Assembly (NCBI GenBank): GCA_024803745.1 | Contig: JANJXV010000024.1 | Coordinates: 10,989,427-11,053,426 of the forward strand | Direction of reading: 5' to 3' | From: Megascapheus bottae | Lineage: Eukaryota; Chordata; Mammalia; Rodentia; Geomyidae | Length of the DNA stretch: 64,000 nucleotides | Part shown: positions 1 to 12,790 of the stretch, piece after piece | How positions within the stretch are numbered: the stretch's first letter is position 1 | How the letters are laid out: each line of letters opens with the position of its first letter | The notes under the pieces: model-generated | Told to the model about the DNA's origin: nothing | What the model saw: only the letters and a program-made list of their open reading frames with translations | The model's database searches: none | Translations under genes and position numbers: made by a program

Positions 1-46
1 CCCAAGTAGCTAGGATTACAGGACTGAACCAGTGCTCCCAGCTCCA
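1..46 (-). mobile_element. SINE fragment, 7SL-like left monomer
   Basis: The window opens inside the 5' end of a minus-strand SINE. The reverse complement reads the conserved 'cctgtaatcctagctact' block seen in the other 7SL-like copies here. The rest lies outside the window. Confidence 0.7.
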
Positions 47-1644
47 ATAATAAGCTTTTAACATACATTTATGCTGTTTCAGGTCACTGCATGAGGCATG
101 CAAAAATCTTTTTGTCATATTGAGCACAGGCATGTACAGTCAGTCTGGAATTCAAATGCCATAAACTTCTCAGTGGCCTGTCAAGTTACTGACCTTAAAT
201 AGCAGTTTCACATTAAATGAAAATAAAAGCGATTGTGAGGTAGCTCCTAGACTTAAGAAAGCAAATGAGCTAATTTTTGCCAAGACCAGGGTAAAATGAG
301 CTCTCAACAAACACTAACTACTGAGTTCTTTATGATGGCTTGTTGTTGTTGTTTTTCTCTTAACCTAGTCTAGGATTCGATCTCTGGTTTTTATGGTCTG
401 GTACTAAAGGCATGTGCTATTTTCACCTCATACCCTGATGGATTTTCAACTCAACTGTGTTTAAAGATGATGGCTGGCAGTCAAACCCATACATGCTCAT
501 TAGTTAGAGCTTAAAATCACATTCAAATAGAATGAGAACTTATGTTACAGATGACAGGAGCTGGTCCAATTACAGATTTTCTTAAAAATGAAGACCAAGC
601 ATCTGCATGGGTTAGGCAGTTCCATTCTTGGAGATTTATGCCAGGAGAAGGCAGAAGCAAGAAGTAGAGCCCTTAGTGGGCCTCTGCAGTGATCACCTGG
701 TAACTCAGCTTCCATTGGTCTGGATGCCTACAACTTCAAGCCCAGCTGTAAGCATTAGCTGTGGCCATATGAAACAGGGGCACGTGAGGATATGATTTCT
801 TTTCGTCCTACCTTTCAGCAGCCTTTTCTGAAAAAGCTATTTTTTTAAAAAAAAAATAATGCAAATTGTACCTCCATTTAGCAAAGCACAAGCCATTCCC
901 CAGTTTCTCCCCCAATTCAACCACTGTACAGGATCTTAATTAACGCTGGGAGCACTCTGACAGCATGCTGACTATTTTAAGCAGAGAGATCTTTTAAAGA
1001 GGAAGAGAAAAAAAAAACACGGCATCAGACAAACAACTGTTCAGTTCATTATGCTATTGATTTTTAGAATATTTAACTTCAGCTTTGCTCTTTTGTGGGT
1101 GTACATCCAATAACCACAAGTGCTTTAAGTCATAAGAACAACAGTGTCATGTGTACTTTTTCCTTAGAGAAGAGAATTCGTAGAGACTAGTTCAGAGCTG
1201 CAAGGCTGAGCTGGAAGCCAGCAGCAAGACAGAAACTTCACACACCCTATGCATTGCTTAGGTCTTATAGTAAGTTAAAAATGGAGCAGAAATTGAGATG
1301 TTCCGAATGCATGGTTCTCATAGCATGTATCAACTCAATTCAGTTGTCATTCCCTTTACCAAACTCATAATAGCTCAATAAATACCTACCAGAGGTCAAG
1401 GAATACAGTTTAGCCTTTTTGTTGTTGTTGTTTTTGTTTTTGGACAGGTACCAAGAAGAGGAACTAACACAACTACAAACTATGCATACTTGAACTCTCT
1501 GTCTTCTGCAGCGTATATAATAGCCCCAAACTCTTTGTGGAAAAAACATAGACTGTTGGCTATGGTCAAGACATTCAATATGACTTGAATTTCAAAATGA
1601 ATTCCCTTATAAAAATCTACCAAGTTTTTTTTCTTCTTCTAGGC
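47..1644. other. Intronic sequence without recognised gene
   Basis: AT-rich unique intron of GRM8 (gene on the minus strand). I see no exon, RNA gene or young repeat. It contains an octamer-like atgcaaat near 860 and several homeodomain-type TTAATTAA/TAAT cores around 930-990. Function is not shown. Confidence 0.5.
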
Positions 1645-1646
1645 CA

Positions 1647-1678
<32 letters not shown>

Positions 1679-1697
1679 ACACACACACACTCTCTCA
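1645..1697. repeat. (CA)n microsatellite
   Basis: Nearly pure CA dinucleotide run of about 50 bp with one CT interruption, ending in a short CT run. Confidence 0.95.
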
Positions 1698-1838
1698 CAG
1701 TTTCTACATAATTGCCCTGTTTATCAAGTATATGAGGCTGACCAATTAGAAGCTCAAAGCTTTTCCCCTAGCTCTGAGTTAATCACATTTTCTTTGGTAA
1801 ATTTCAAAAATGAAAAAAATAAATAAAATAAAATAAGG

Positions 1839-1968
1839 GAAGTGGGGCTGTGGCTCAGGGGTAGGGTGGTAGCCTTGAGCTGAAGAGCTCAGGGACAATG
1901 CCCACACCCAGAGTTCAAGCCCCATGACCCATAAAATAAATAAATAAATAAAATAAAAATAAAATCAA
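1839..1968 (+). mobile_element. SINE right (Geo) monomer, 5'-truncated
   Basis: Only the tRNA-like right half is present: 'gtggctcaggggtagggtggtag' style A-box region, 'gagttcaagcccc' B-box region and an AAATA-rich tail. It is preceded by an older A-rich run that may be the insertion target. Confidence 0.8.
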
Positions 1969-2176
1969 ACCCTAACACATTGTAACCTCCATCATGTAAA
2001 TAAGGTTATATTTAACTTTCACTTGTAGTAGGATCTCAGGAGAGCTCCTAAACCTATTACTAATCTTGGTTTGCAAGTTAAAGCAACATTTTTGTACACC
2101 ATTTACACAATATTAACCAATAAAAGAAAGAGGGTACAGATGCTACATGATTTATATGCTAGTAAAACAAAGTGTA

Positions 2177-2407
2177 ATACAGGCACAGTGGCTCACACCT
2201 GTAATCCTAGCTACTCAGGAGGCTGAGATCTGAGGATCAAGATTCAAAGCCAAGCCAGGAAAAAAAGGATCTGAGATTCTTATCTCCAATTAATCACTAG
2301 AACAGGGAAAATGGGGCTTGGCTCAAGGGTAGGGCAGTAGCCTTGAGCTGAAGAGCTGAAGGACAGCGGCCAGGCTGAGTTCAACCCCCATGACCCACAA
2401 AAAAAAT
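2177..2407 (+). mobile_element. 7SL+Geo dimeric SINE
   Basis: Full dimer. The left half has the 7SL/B1-like block (cctgtaatcctagctactcag, then ggaggctgagatctgaggatc). A linker 'cttatctccaattaat' follows, then the right half with tRNA-like boxes and an A-rich tail. Confidence 0.9.
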
Positions 2408-3598
2408 TTTTTTTAAGAAAATAGTGTAAGTCAAAAATGCCTTTACTGCCAAATTTCCCAGCCTGTGTTAAACTATGTTCAGAAGACCTAGAATTAAGGG
2501 AAAATCATCCAACATAAGCCTAATTCCAATAAAGTGTTGAACATCTCATAGAATTATTACACTAAAATCCATAGCAATGAATACCCTTGTATGATGGTAC
2601 ATTTTTGCACTACCGCAAAAGTGAAAAATCTAAAGTCAGAACACTCAATGTTGATCATTCTGTGCGGCATAACTGCTTTCTAGAGCTGCAGTAAGGAAGT
2701 ACCCCAAGTTTGGTGGTTTGAAGCATTAGAAATGTACTTTGTTACTTCTGAAATGTAGAAATCTGAGATCTAGGAATCAGAAAGACCATAGATGCTTGGT
2801 AGGTTCTCAGAGAGGATTCTTCCTACTTTCTCCCAGCTTCCAGGAATTACTATCAATCACTTCTCTTCCTTGGGGGCCATATGTTTAATATAATGTAAAC
2901 ATAGACTAGGTAATGAATTCCACAGTCATGCATAACCTTAATACACTCTCACCAGGTCCCTTATATTTAATCTATTTTATATTTCTGAAGTATTTCACTA
3001 TTACCTCTTTATTTGTATTACTTTAACCTGTTTTATATTTCTAAAATATTTCAGTATTACCTTTCTTTATTTGTATTACTATACATGTATTTAAATATCT
3101 TATAAAAATAAAATTTAGAACCATATAACTTGAGGGCATAGATGGGGTTAGAAAAACTGGAGAAGAATGATGGTAGGGATAACATCAATCAAGACACACT
3201 CTATTTATAAAGTTATTTGTTGAATCAAAACCCTTTGTACAACTTGTTAAAGACTATAAATTTAAGATTTTTAATGTTCCACAATTAGGAAATTCTTTTT
3301 CTGGATATGGAGTCTTTTTTTCTTTCTCTATTTTTTCTTCCTTCCTTAAAGCAGTTCATAAAAATTGCATCCCTTTAATGCTATAAATTCAATCACTTTC
3401 TTTGTTTGTTCTTAAATACAAAAAAGTGACCACATACTTGGCAATATTTGCCTATGCATAAACTAAATAAGTTAAATTCATATATACCAGAGATATCTCT
3501 TAGATGTCCATTTACAAATGAACCAAATCATGTTTCCTTGAAGCATAATGTTTGGAGAAAACCCATATGTAGCATTTGACCTGTAAGATAAGTCTTAA
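2408..3598. other. Intronic sequence without recognised gene
   Basis: AT-rich intron. About 2665-2880 weakly resembles a widespread old mammalian repeat (gctgcagtaaggaagtaccc, then a 'gaaatctgagatctagg' segment), but I could not assign it. The interval 2950-3110 contains two similar AT-rich stretches (tctattttatatttct and cctgttttatatttct), a local duplication. Confidence 0.4.
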
Positions 3599-3825
3599 AC
3601 TGGGCGCCAGTGGCTCATGCCTGTAATCCTAGTTACTCAGGAAGCTGAGATCTGAGGATCGCGGTTCAGAGCCAACAGGGCACAAAAGTCCGTGAGACTC
3701 TTATCTCCAATTAACCACCAGAAAACCGGGAATGGCATTGTGGCTCATGTGGTAGAGCACTAGCCTTGAGCTGAAGAGCCCAGGGACAGGGTCCAGGCCC
3801 AGAGTTCAAGCCCCACAACTGACAG
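3599..3825 (+). mobile_element. 7SL+Geo dimeric SINE
   Basis: Well-preserved dimer starting 'ctgggcgccagtggctcatg'. It carries the central 'cttatctccaattaaccacc' linker and right-half boxes and ends at 'caagccccacaactgacag'. Confidence 0.92.
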
Positions 3826-4257
3826 AAGAAAAGATAAAATCTGAAGTGCAACGCCTAACTACAGGTGAGGAAATTATTTAAATACTAGGGACCAAAAAGT
3901 TCCAGCTTCCTTGAGCTAAAAAGATGAATGTGCTCAGGAAGGAACCTATTTCTACCTCTATAAAACACACTGTTGGGTTAGAAAGATGTCAAAAGATGAG
4001 AATGACTGATTTAGTGTTTAAAAGGGCTGGGGTGAAAGGAAACATAGTCAAAAAGGTCATGATCTTATAAATGAATGAGTGGATATTTTTCCTTGTGAGA
4101 TCAGCTCTAGAATTATGTAAACTCAAATCAAATTCCAACTCATCCACTGACTAGTCACTCAACACCTAGAAAGTATAAAATAGGTTCAGTATATGAGATA
4201 AGCACAAAGTATATTAAGATCTTACATGACAGTGAATTTATTAATTAATTTACATTT
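3826..4257. other. Intronic sequence without recognised gene
   Basis: Unique AT-rich intron between a SINE and a truncated L1. Nothing else is recognised. Confidence 0.5.
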
Positions 4258-4939
4258 TCATGACATTTTTTCATATATTTTTATTGTAATTAATAGAAGG
4301 GTTACATTATATTCACCAGATAGAAGGTGCATTACTTCACATACATTGATACCCTTTCTCATGTCTTCGTCCCCATTTCCCTCCCCCAACCTCTGCCCCT
4401 CATCTTGTTTTCCTTCCTTCCCTATCTGACTTCAAGTAACCAATATATACAATATATCAGATAACCAGATGAAATACTATAACAATATGAGATAACCAAA
4501 GGACAGCAAAAGAGATGAGATATAATAGTACATTAAGGACAACAATCACTCGCTATATGGCTTTTGTTTCTATATCCTAGAGGTTCTTTCATTTAGCCTC
4601 ATTCTATATGGCCTTATGCATTGCTCTATTGTAATCCTCTTCTAGGAGAACCCAAGGTTTCTACTGATTATGACAAATGAGGGAAACCATTGAGCTATGT
4701 TCCTTTGAGCCTGGCTTACTTCACTTAATATGATTTTTTCTCTTTCCATTTCCTAACAAATGGGGCGATGTGGTTCTTTCTCATGGCAGCATAGAATTCC
4801 ATTGTGTATAAATACCGCATCTTGTTGATCCATTCATCAACTGAGAGACATCTGGGTTTGTTCCATAGCTTTGCTATGGTAAATAGTGTTGCAATGAACA
4901 TCATTGTGCTAGTGGATTTAGTATGTCATGACATTTTTT
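4258..4939 (-). mobile_element. 5'-truncated L1 with 14-bp target-site duplication
   Basis: The minus strand reads the C-terminal end of L1 ORF2 and the L1 3'UTR, ending 'attacaataaaaa', the same end as the full-length element at 19-26 kb. The 14-bp duplication tcatgacatttttt flanks it (4258-4271 and 4926-4939). It is an ordinary 5'-truncated insertion with ORF2 no longer open. It lies in the sense direction of GRM8. Confidence 0.9.
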
Positions 4940-4950
4940 TAAAAGTGGGT

Positions 4951-5148
4951 TGATCACTGGTGGCTTATTCTTGTAATCCTAGCTACTCAGGAGACTGAAA
5001 CCTGAGGGTTGTCGCTTAAAAACAGCTCCAGCAGGAAAGAGTCTCCTATCTCCAATTAATCAGTAAAAAGCCAGAAATGGAGGTATGGTACAAATGTGTG
5101 TCAGCCTTGAACAAAAAACAAAACTGAGGAACAGTGCCCAGGGCACAT
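4951..5148 (+). mobile_element. 7SL+Geo SINE, diverged
   Basis: Recognisable by 'ttgtaatcctagctactcag' and 'ctatctccaattaatcag'. The right half is diverged and ends in 'gcccagggcacatat' without a clear A tail. An AT-alternating palindrome follows at about 5159-5180. Confidence 0.75.
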
Positions 5149-5180
5149 ATATGGCTTAGGATATATATGTATATACATAT

Positions 5181-6943
5181 AAGCCATACAGTTAATATAA
5201 ACAACACTCACTGAACTGTAGACCGTGGGAAGCCAAACCCTAGAAAGCAGCTCTCAATATTCAGTAATGCTCTGTATCAAGCTGTTTGCACAAGATTTTA
5301 TGAAACATGGCACATGGCATAACAATATTCGACTGCAGATGCCTCTGGCAACATGGAATGGCTACCAGATTGTACTGTACCAAAGCTATGTGGTCAACTC
5401 AGTGGCTGCTGGCTCTGCCACAAGACACTGGAAGAGCTAAATATCACAGTGTCCACTGAGGGCTCCAGTCAGGTTTCCAAAAGAAATATCCTGGCCCACT
5501 GATGTGCATTTTACAGAGGGTTGGAGGGGGTGATAAACAGATCTTTTACTTGAGTTGCCATCTGTGGATTTTCAAGCCATCAAGGCTTTATTTCCATTAT
5601 GCTCCTGATTGTATCTGGTAGTTACATGAGCTCACTAACACGTGAATCCATTCTACAGAGAAATCTGTACTGAGCCAATCTCCCATTTGATGCGAGTCCA
5701 GTGTTACTCTTCTTTTCTATTTGTAATCTACCAGGTAACATAAACCAGCTTGAAACTCTGGCCTTTTTGGTGATTCAGATCATTCTTTTCATGTCATCCA
5801 TTACCGATGGTTTACATTAGAAAGCCATTAATAAATCTGAGTAGAATTTGTGTTTTCAATTTGACCCAGACTAGCAATGAAAAGACATGGAGAAGAAACA
5901 TGGCCTTCCTGGATAGGCTGAATCAATAAGTTGTTATTCTTTGCCAATCATGCTTTATATATACAAATTGCTTCATTTTCATTCGCCTTCTCAGTGAGAG
6001 CCCAGACAACCAGTGGTGAGTGGGAAAAGACTGTGGTGACACTGGTCACACAGGCTGTCCCCATTCGTTTTTTTTTAAACTTTTCTAGTTGTTGTTTTAC
6101 TAGGAAACAAAATTGGGCTGATGCTGACTATATAAGGACCAATAATGAAATCTGAGCATTCTTTTCCCTGAGGCTTTCGCCTTGGTTTCTTCTGTCAATG
6201 AGACGATGTTCCCAGCTGGCTGTGGAGGGTGATTTTCTAGTAGCAATGACAGATGTCATTCAACCACTTCCAACTGTAGGCATGGAGTGCCTAGCAGGTG
6301 CTAACTGCTATTCTAAAAACACACACAACAATGAAAACAAATTTGCTGCCTTTGTAGTGCTTTCATTGAAGGGAGACATTATTCTCCATGGCTACTCGTG
6401 AAGTCACACACTTAGGCATTATCCTCTCTCTGCTGGGCTCCGCGGGGCCCTCTGGGGGGATCCAATGTGTCACATCTCACCAGGCAGCTGGAAGTTAGAA
6501 TCCGAGGCATGGCTTTAGTGGTAGAGCATGAGTCATGAGCAGGAAAAAAATACTGGAGGTTCACTTGCTTGCTAATATTACAGTTGGGGATGTATGTGAG
6601 AAAACAAACCCAAAACAATGCAGGAAGAAATTTTTGTCTTAAGGTTATAGGCTGTTCAGTACCATCTCAGGCTTCTACTCACAAACACCCAGTCATGACA
6701 GTCAAATCTAGACCTAGATAGACAGAGCTTAGGAGGCAAAAGTAACTTCCATTAAGAACCACTGAGAAGGGGAAGGTGGGATTCTGAATGGCAGCTCCAC
6801 AGGAGATGATTCACAAAGAAGAGGAGGAAATTTTCCTGGAAGTGAACAAGAGAATTTGAGGTAGAGCGAATTGCAGAACAAGAATCTAGGATGAGAGCTA
6901 GCAATGTATTTGAGGCCTGTGTTCCCTTCCAACAAAAAGGCCT
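5181..6943. other. Intronic sequence without recognised gene
   Basis: Unique intron with no exon or young repeat. Around 6500-6545 a short ID-like 'ggctttagtggtagagcatg' segment may be a remnant of a tRNA-derived SINE. Confidence 0.4.
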
Positions 6944-6946
6944 TCA

Positions 6947-6994
<48 letters not shown>
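6944..6994. repeat. (CA)n microsatellite
   Basis: About 50 bp of CA repeats with one interruption near the start. Confidence 0.95.
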
Positions 6995-6997
<3 letters not shown>

Positions 6998-7245
6998 TTT
7001 TCTCCTAATAAGATTCACCAGGAACTGACCAAGATAGAGTGGACAAAGACACACTTCTCTAGAAACCTAATAACCGAGCTGACATTGCAGAATCTTTTCT
7101 TTAAATAGACACTATCATTTAGAGAATTGCTGTCAGGTTCTCTGTACCCAACTATAGTTTTTTAAAAAAAAAAGTAATTTTAGAATTCTAATATGATTGA
7201 AGCCAAGTTTTACTTGGCATTTTTACTGATACTTAAAAAATTTAA

Positions 7246-7468
7246 AAGCCGGGCATGGTGGCTCATGCCTATAATCTTAGCTACTCAGGAGACTGAGATC
7301 TGAGGATTGCAGTTCAAATCCAGCTGGGGCACTAAAGCCTGTGAGACTTTATCTCTAATTAACCATCAGAAAACTGGAAGTGGCGCTGTGGCTCCAGGGG
7401 TAGGGTGGTAGCCTTGAGCTGAGTTGCTCAGGGACAGTGCTGGCCCAGAGTTCAAGCCCCATGACCAA
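7246..7468 (+). mobile_element. 7SL+Geo dimeric SINE
   Basis: Full dimer beginning 'gccgggcatggtggctcatg' and ending 'gagttcaagccccatgacc'. The right half has the 'ccaggggtagggtggtag' variant. Confidence 0.92.
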
Positions 7469-7495
7469 CCTTTTGGTCCTAAATTGGCCAAACAA

Positions 7496-7665
7496 GGGGC
7501 CCAGGAGATATGGACTTCAATTCTAACTCTGCTATGACTGTGTCCAATACCACAGAGTTAGTCATTTCCTATATTTTCCTCTCTGGCTCTAATTTCTAAA
7601 ACGTGGGGGTTGAATGAAGTAGATTATTCCTAAAGTTCCTTCCTGGACTAAAAAATCCATGATTC
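7496..7665 (+). mobile_element. MIR-family SINE, ancient
   Basis: Diverged match to the MIR pattern in order: 'ctaactctgctatgactgtg', a 'tcatttcctatattttcctc' block, 'ctaaaacgtgggggttgaatg', then a 'taaagttccttcctgg' end. Identification is by pattern memory. Confidence 0.55.
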
Positions 7666-9921
7666 ACTTGCAAATAAGTGCTAAGTAGTTTTTTGTCTCA
7701 CCATGTGTGAATGCTATTAAATATAGCATAATCACAGCATTTTAGAATTATGGCACTGTATATAATTCCAAATACCCCAAGCTTCACCACCCCATGAATA
7801 TGAATGTAGTCATATTACCATTAACTCCTGAAATACTAGGACACAGGTTCCCTTAAAGCTTCTTTAATGTGAGGATGCTAGCAATTGTCATAAAACCAAA
7901 TAATCACAATCATCCATTTCAGACTTTTCACTTGACACCAGGCACTCTCCATGACATCCTGGCTTCCATGAGATGACTGACGTAGGTGACAGGATTGATT
8001 GTCCCCACTTCTTTCTGTTCCTTGGCTTTCAACTGGACTCTGCCAGGCCCACCAGGAGGAGCTGGCACACCACACATGACTTGAGGTCCTTTATGAGATA
8101 GGGAGAGAGAGCTGGAGGTTCATTCACTTGCTAATATCACTTTTGTCCCCTATGCCCCATAGTTCTAAACATTGCATAAAATACTCCTTTTCCTTCCGAC
8201 TATCACCTCTCTCCTCCAACTAAGCTCTATGTATTTTCTTCATTTTTTTTTCACTTTTCCTCTCTCCCTCTCTCCCTTTTCCCTTCTCTCTCTTTCTCTT
8301 CTCATTTTCCTTTTCCTTGCCCTCTTGCTCTTCTTTCTTTTCCTCTTCAGATACCCATTCCTTAAGAAACAGGAATGTTTGTGAGAATCATCTTGTGCAA
8401 CTTGACCATCATGGAATTGACTGAAATGATGTTCAAAAGGCCACAATCCATCAAGAAGCCATGCTGGCCAGAGACAGATGAGAAAGCTGAGGTCCACTGG
8501 CATTCAAAACACCAGCACCAAAACTAGTCTTGAACCACTCCATTTCATTTCCCGACAAATGTATTTCCCTATCCAACCACTACATCAGAGCATTTTCCTC
8601 ACCTTCCACCCACAATGAGTATAACTGGAGCTTGTGGGTGAGGCACATTTTAACACTGCACCAATATGCTTTATGATCCCTGCCAAGCTTATTCCCTAAC
8701 CATTCTGGTAAGCTTGTCAATAAGCTTGCCCAAATGTGGTAAAGTTATCTATTGGAACTGCTAATTTGAGTCTACTCATCCATTTAACTTGAGTTTTCCT
8801 AATCAATATAGAAACATTATCAGCCTCTGAATTCTGCATGATTAATTCTCCAGTCCTTTATGATTTCCCTTGGCTAATCAGCTGCCCTAAGTATGCACAC
8901 AGACTTTGCACAAAAACTAGTTTTCCCATCTTTCTGTGTTGGATTTCTCCACATCTAGATTTTCTGTGATGATAAATTTTCATTTCTTTGGAATTATTAC
9001 TTCCATTACAGCAAACTACAGAACAACCTCAAGTTATGTGCGCTTCAAACACACCTCCAACTAGCCTTAGCAGCAGTCTCCTCATACATAATTCTGTAGG
9101 AGAGAAAGCAAGCACCACCACATTCTGCAAACCCATGGAAATCCAAGCTGCTTAAATCATTCATAAGTCCTATTGCATGAACACGGGAAGAAAGCATGCC
9201 AGCAGAAGTTCAATCATTGGTTGCCTTAGACATTCCAAGAAGAGTTTTTCTTCATTATCAAGTCAGGGTACTATGACATCATGTAGACTAGAGTTGACAG
9301 AAGTTGGACAAAGGGAATTGCAGTAGGGAAAGACATTCAGGATAGATTCAGAAGCTAATCAGGAGATGTGATAAGCATGACACATATGCCTCCAAAGGTG
9401 ATATAAATGAGAATATGTGACAAGTGGAAAGTAGCGATAACTAAGATTTCTTAGATGATGAAGAATCTACAGCTTCTTATTTATTAAACACAGGAGTGAT
9501 CCAGGGAGAAATATAATTGACATTAATTTACATTTGCAAAATAATGAAACTAATGGGGTCAATATCCCTGATTTTTATTAAAAGAACAGATATTGAAGTC
9601 ACAAGAGAAAAATGTTAGTAAATGCAGTTGACCATTATTCTACAAGCCTTATTTCAAACTTTTCTGTATCCATGGTACATTGAATAATATTATGCAGCAG
9701 GAGAGCAAAGAAATTATTATTCTCACTCAACAACTAATCAGAAATGGCTCACATATATCAGCAAACATGTGGCCAGTACTGATCCAAGCTATAAAAAATA
9801 TAAATAGGAATAACAACATCTGACAAGTAAACTGTCGGTCACCATCCTTATCATGTGACATGCCACCAGCAATCCTATGACAGTACCCAATGGAGTTGTC
9901 ATTAAAAATTCTGTTTCACAA
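7666..9921. other. Intronic sequence without recognised gene
   Basis: Unique intron. A pyrimidine-rich tract at about 8213-8350 ends in 'cttttcctcttcag', an acceptor-like site on the plus strand, that is antisense to GRM8. I see no exon attached to it. The rest is plain AT-rich sequence. Confidence 0.45.
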
Positions 9922-10329
9922 TTCTAGCAGAAAGAACGGCGCGGGAGGAATTTCAGTACCAAACTTTAGACTCTATTACAGAGCTACAGTAACCAAAACA
10001 GCTTGATACTGGCACAAGAACAGGCCTGAGGACCAGTGGAATAGAACTGAAGACCCAGAAATCAACCCACAGACCTATGGCCACCTAATCTTTGATAAGG
10101 GAGCCAAAAATACACAATGGAAGAAAGACAGCCTCTTCAACAAGTGGTGCTGGCATAACTGGTTAAGCACCTACAGAAAACTAAGGTTGGAGCCTTCTAT
10201 GTCATCCTGCACCAGGATTAACTCCAAATGGATCAAAGATCGCGAGGTAAAAGCAGATACACTGAAAGCCCAAGGACAGAGCTCAGTCCCTGAGTTCAGT
10301 CCCCAAGACTGTCAAAATAAAAAAAGGCA
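9922..10329 (+). mobile_element. L1 ORF2 fragment joined to a SINE 3' end (chimera)
   Basis: 9922-10268 matches L1 ORF2 downstream of the reverse transcriptase; the same stretch is seen at about 24780-25110 of the full-length element. The L1 match stops at 'acactgaaag' and continues directly into the Geo-type SINE end ('ccaaggacag', 'gagttcag', A-rich tail). Sense L1 followed by a SINE tail fits template switching during reverse transcription. I did not find convincing target-site duplications. Confidence 0.75.
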
Positions 10330-10337
10330 CCCTCTGT

Positions 10338-10485
10338 GAATGAGAGAGTGGTCTTTCCAGATAAAGAATGTGCTGGCAACTTGATCTTGGATATCCTAGC
10401 CTTCAGAACTGTGAGACAAACATCTATTATTCACAAACTTCTCAGTAGAAAATATTTTGTGACAGCATCAGGAGTGGAATAAGGC
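10338..10485 (+). mobile_element. MaLR-type LTR 3' fragment, ancient
   Basis: Contains 'aacttgatcttggatatcc', 'ccttcagaactgtgagac' and a 'tattttgtgacagcatc' end, the usual 3' part of mammalian ERVL-MaLR LTRs. It is noncoding and heavily diverged. Confidence 0.5.
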
Positions 10486-12557
10486 AACACTGCATTTAGG
10501 ATATTTGATTTGAGATAATTATACTCAACTAATAATCTACTAACCCCATAATCAAGCAGAACAGTATCACTCACATGGCTAAGTCAATTCCAACTTTAAG
10601 GTTACAGGACAAAGAATCTCTTACTTCATAATAATCACAGGCTTTTCTAATGATCTCTTGCATGATGGTCACTCTTCTATGTGAGGGCTGACAAAGTCAG
10701 CATAAAAAGCATTACCCTTGCACACACTGAAACAGCATTTTAGAGGTATTTTAAGTGCAGAAATATGTTTTCAATTCTTTTACTACTTTTCTATTACTAC
10801 TTTTAAATAGACAAAAATTCCAAGTGCTTTGCTTTGCTTTGAAGTTGTTGTGAAAGTGAAGCAATGCCCACAGTCATATATTTTACCCAAATGTAGAATT
10901 TCCCAGGAAGTCTGAGGTTATTTGGGTCAAGTTTATGTGGTGTTTGACTCTGAGCCTAATAATATATCTTTGTGTTGTAAGAGCAACTAGGACATGGAGC
11001 TTGCTATCTTTTAAATGAAACATAAAATCTAAAGTAATGGCCTACTTGTCTTCACTGTCAAGTCTTCATATCATTATAGTCGAAAGAAAAAGGCAAACCA
11101 CTTCCAACCTGCTTGTCTCTATGAATGTGCCTAATGAACTTAGATGTAAATGTCAGACTTGCTCACTTCGGGCTTCGGATCAAATTTGCATGTGGATAAT
11201 TAAAGTTTCAACTTTTCAAGTTCCTTCTGTAAATTCAGCAGATGTATTCCTCTTCTTGTATAAGTTATTGTTTACTAATGCTCTGAATTAATCAGCAGCT
11301 GTAATTGTTCCATCCAGTGGGTGTTGAAGGCTATAGTAAATGGACAGAGGTATGTGGATGGATGTAAATTCAAAGCATTCTTGCCATAGGGCACAACAGT
11401 AACTCATATTCCTCCTTGCCTGTGAAGCACAGCCCTCTACAGCAACTGGTTCACTTTTCCTGATAGTTAGAGATGTTCAATCAGCTTTGCCACATACCTT
11501 TTCTGCTTTGATCTACATCAACCTTGTCTAAACATACACAATGCACTTGGAAAGTGGCTAAAATCAAGATGGCTCATTTGTAAGAGTTCATAAGAAAAAA
11601 AGAAATATAAATGTATCTAAATAGTTTTATTGACATGTTGAAATATTTTATATATATTGGATTAAAAAGAGCATGTGGGATTTCTGCTGGAAGGTACTGA
11701 GCTATACGACTTTAGGCTGTCTTTCTCTGACACAGTTCCACCACTGTCACCTTCAGCTAAACATAAATTTGTCCTTCTACTTTTAACCTTTCTGTTTCTT
11801 AATTGAACTCTTATTTGCCCTTTTCTGTGTCTTTCTGTTCTACCATGTAGGTATTTTCTCATATCTAGCTTCTACATCACAGACTTTCTTCATTGAGTCT
11901 TATCCTACTGTTAATACATCTGTTCCATTCAATCTCCAATATTTAGGATGTTTGACCTTTTATATAGGGTTTTGTTTGTTTAGCATCCACACAAAACTTC
12001 ATCTGGGTTAGAAAAACTCCTGAAACTGTGAGCTAATTTCTGCTAATACTGAATACATACAAGTATTCTGTGTTCACATATTCCTCTCCTAGGCATAATA
12101 AACTTGATGGAAGAAGATAAATAATACCTCAAAATGGAAATGACCTAAACGTCCATCATCTATGAAACAGAACATAATTATTATATAGATATACAGTTGT
12201 TCTAGTGTAAAGAAAACTCTCCCTATATTTAAAATATAAACATGTTTCAGACTTATCGTTTTAATATGTTAAAAGAGCATATACTATATAAATCCATTTA
12301 TATTAACTTATGTACAAAACTAATATGGTATTCAATCCAGTTCCAGATAATAGTTGACTTTGGAGTAAGAATATTGAAAAAAGAGAAGCTCATGGGCATC
12401 TGCAATGCTAATAATTTTCTATTTCTTGATGAGGATATTGGTAACATGGTACATTTGAATTTGTGAAAATTTACCATCATACTTAGTATTTTTGTACTTC
12501 ATCTATGTATATAATTTTTAACAATGTTGTACACTCAAACTCTTGTTAATTCTTTTC
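10486..12557. other. Intronic sequence without recognised gene
   Basis: About 2 kb of unique AT-rich intron. No exon, RNA gene or young repeat is visible. Confidence 0.5.
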
Positions 12558-12790
12558 AAAAATACAGATTGAGGGGCAAGGAATTTGGCCTAGGGGTAGA
12601 GTGCTCGCCTAGCATGTACGAAGATCCGGGTTCGACTCCTCGGTATCCCACATACATAGCAAAAAAAAAAAAAAAAGCCAGAAGTGGTGCTGAGGCTCAA
12701 GTGGTAGAGTGCTACCCTTGAGAAAGTCCAAGGACAGTGCTCAAGCCCTGAGCCCAAGCCCAGGACTGGCAAAAAAAAAATACAGATTGA
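12558..12790 (+). mobile_element. IDL-Geo SINE with 15-bp target-site duplication
   Basis: The left half is ID-like and tRNA(Ala)-derived, with A box 'tggcctaggggtagagtgc' and B box 'gggttcgactcc'. An internal A run and the Geo right half follow. Direct repeats aaaaatacagattga lie at 12558-12572 and 12776-12790. The perfect duplication suggests a young insertion. Confidence 0.93.

Noticed and set aside
12573..12660. tRNA gene (A and B boxes, GGTTCGA motif)
   Set aside because: It is the left half of an IDL-Geo SINE. It cannot form a full cloverleaf and is flanked by the Geo half and target duplications.
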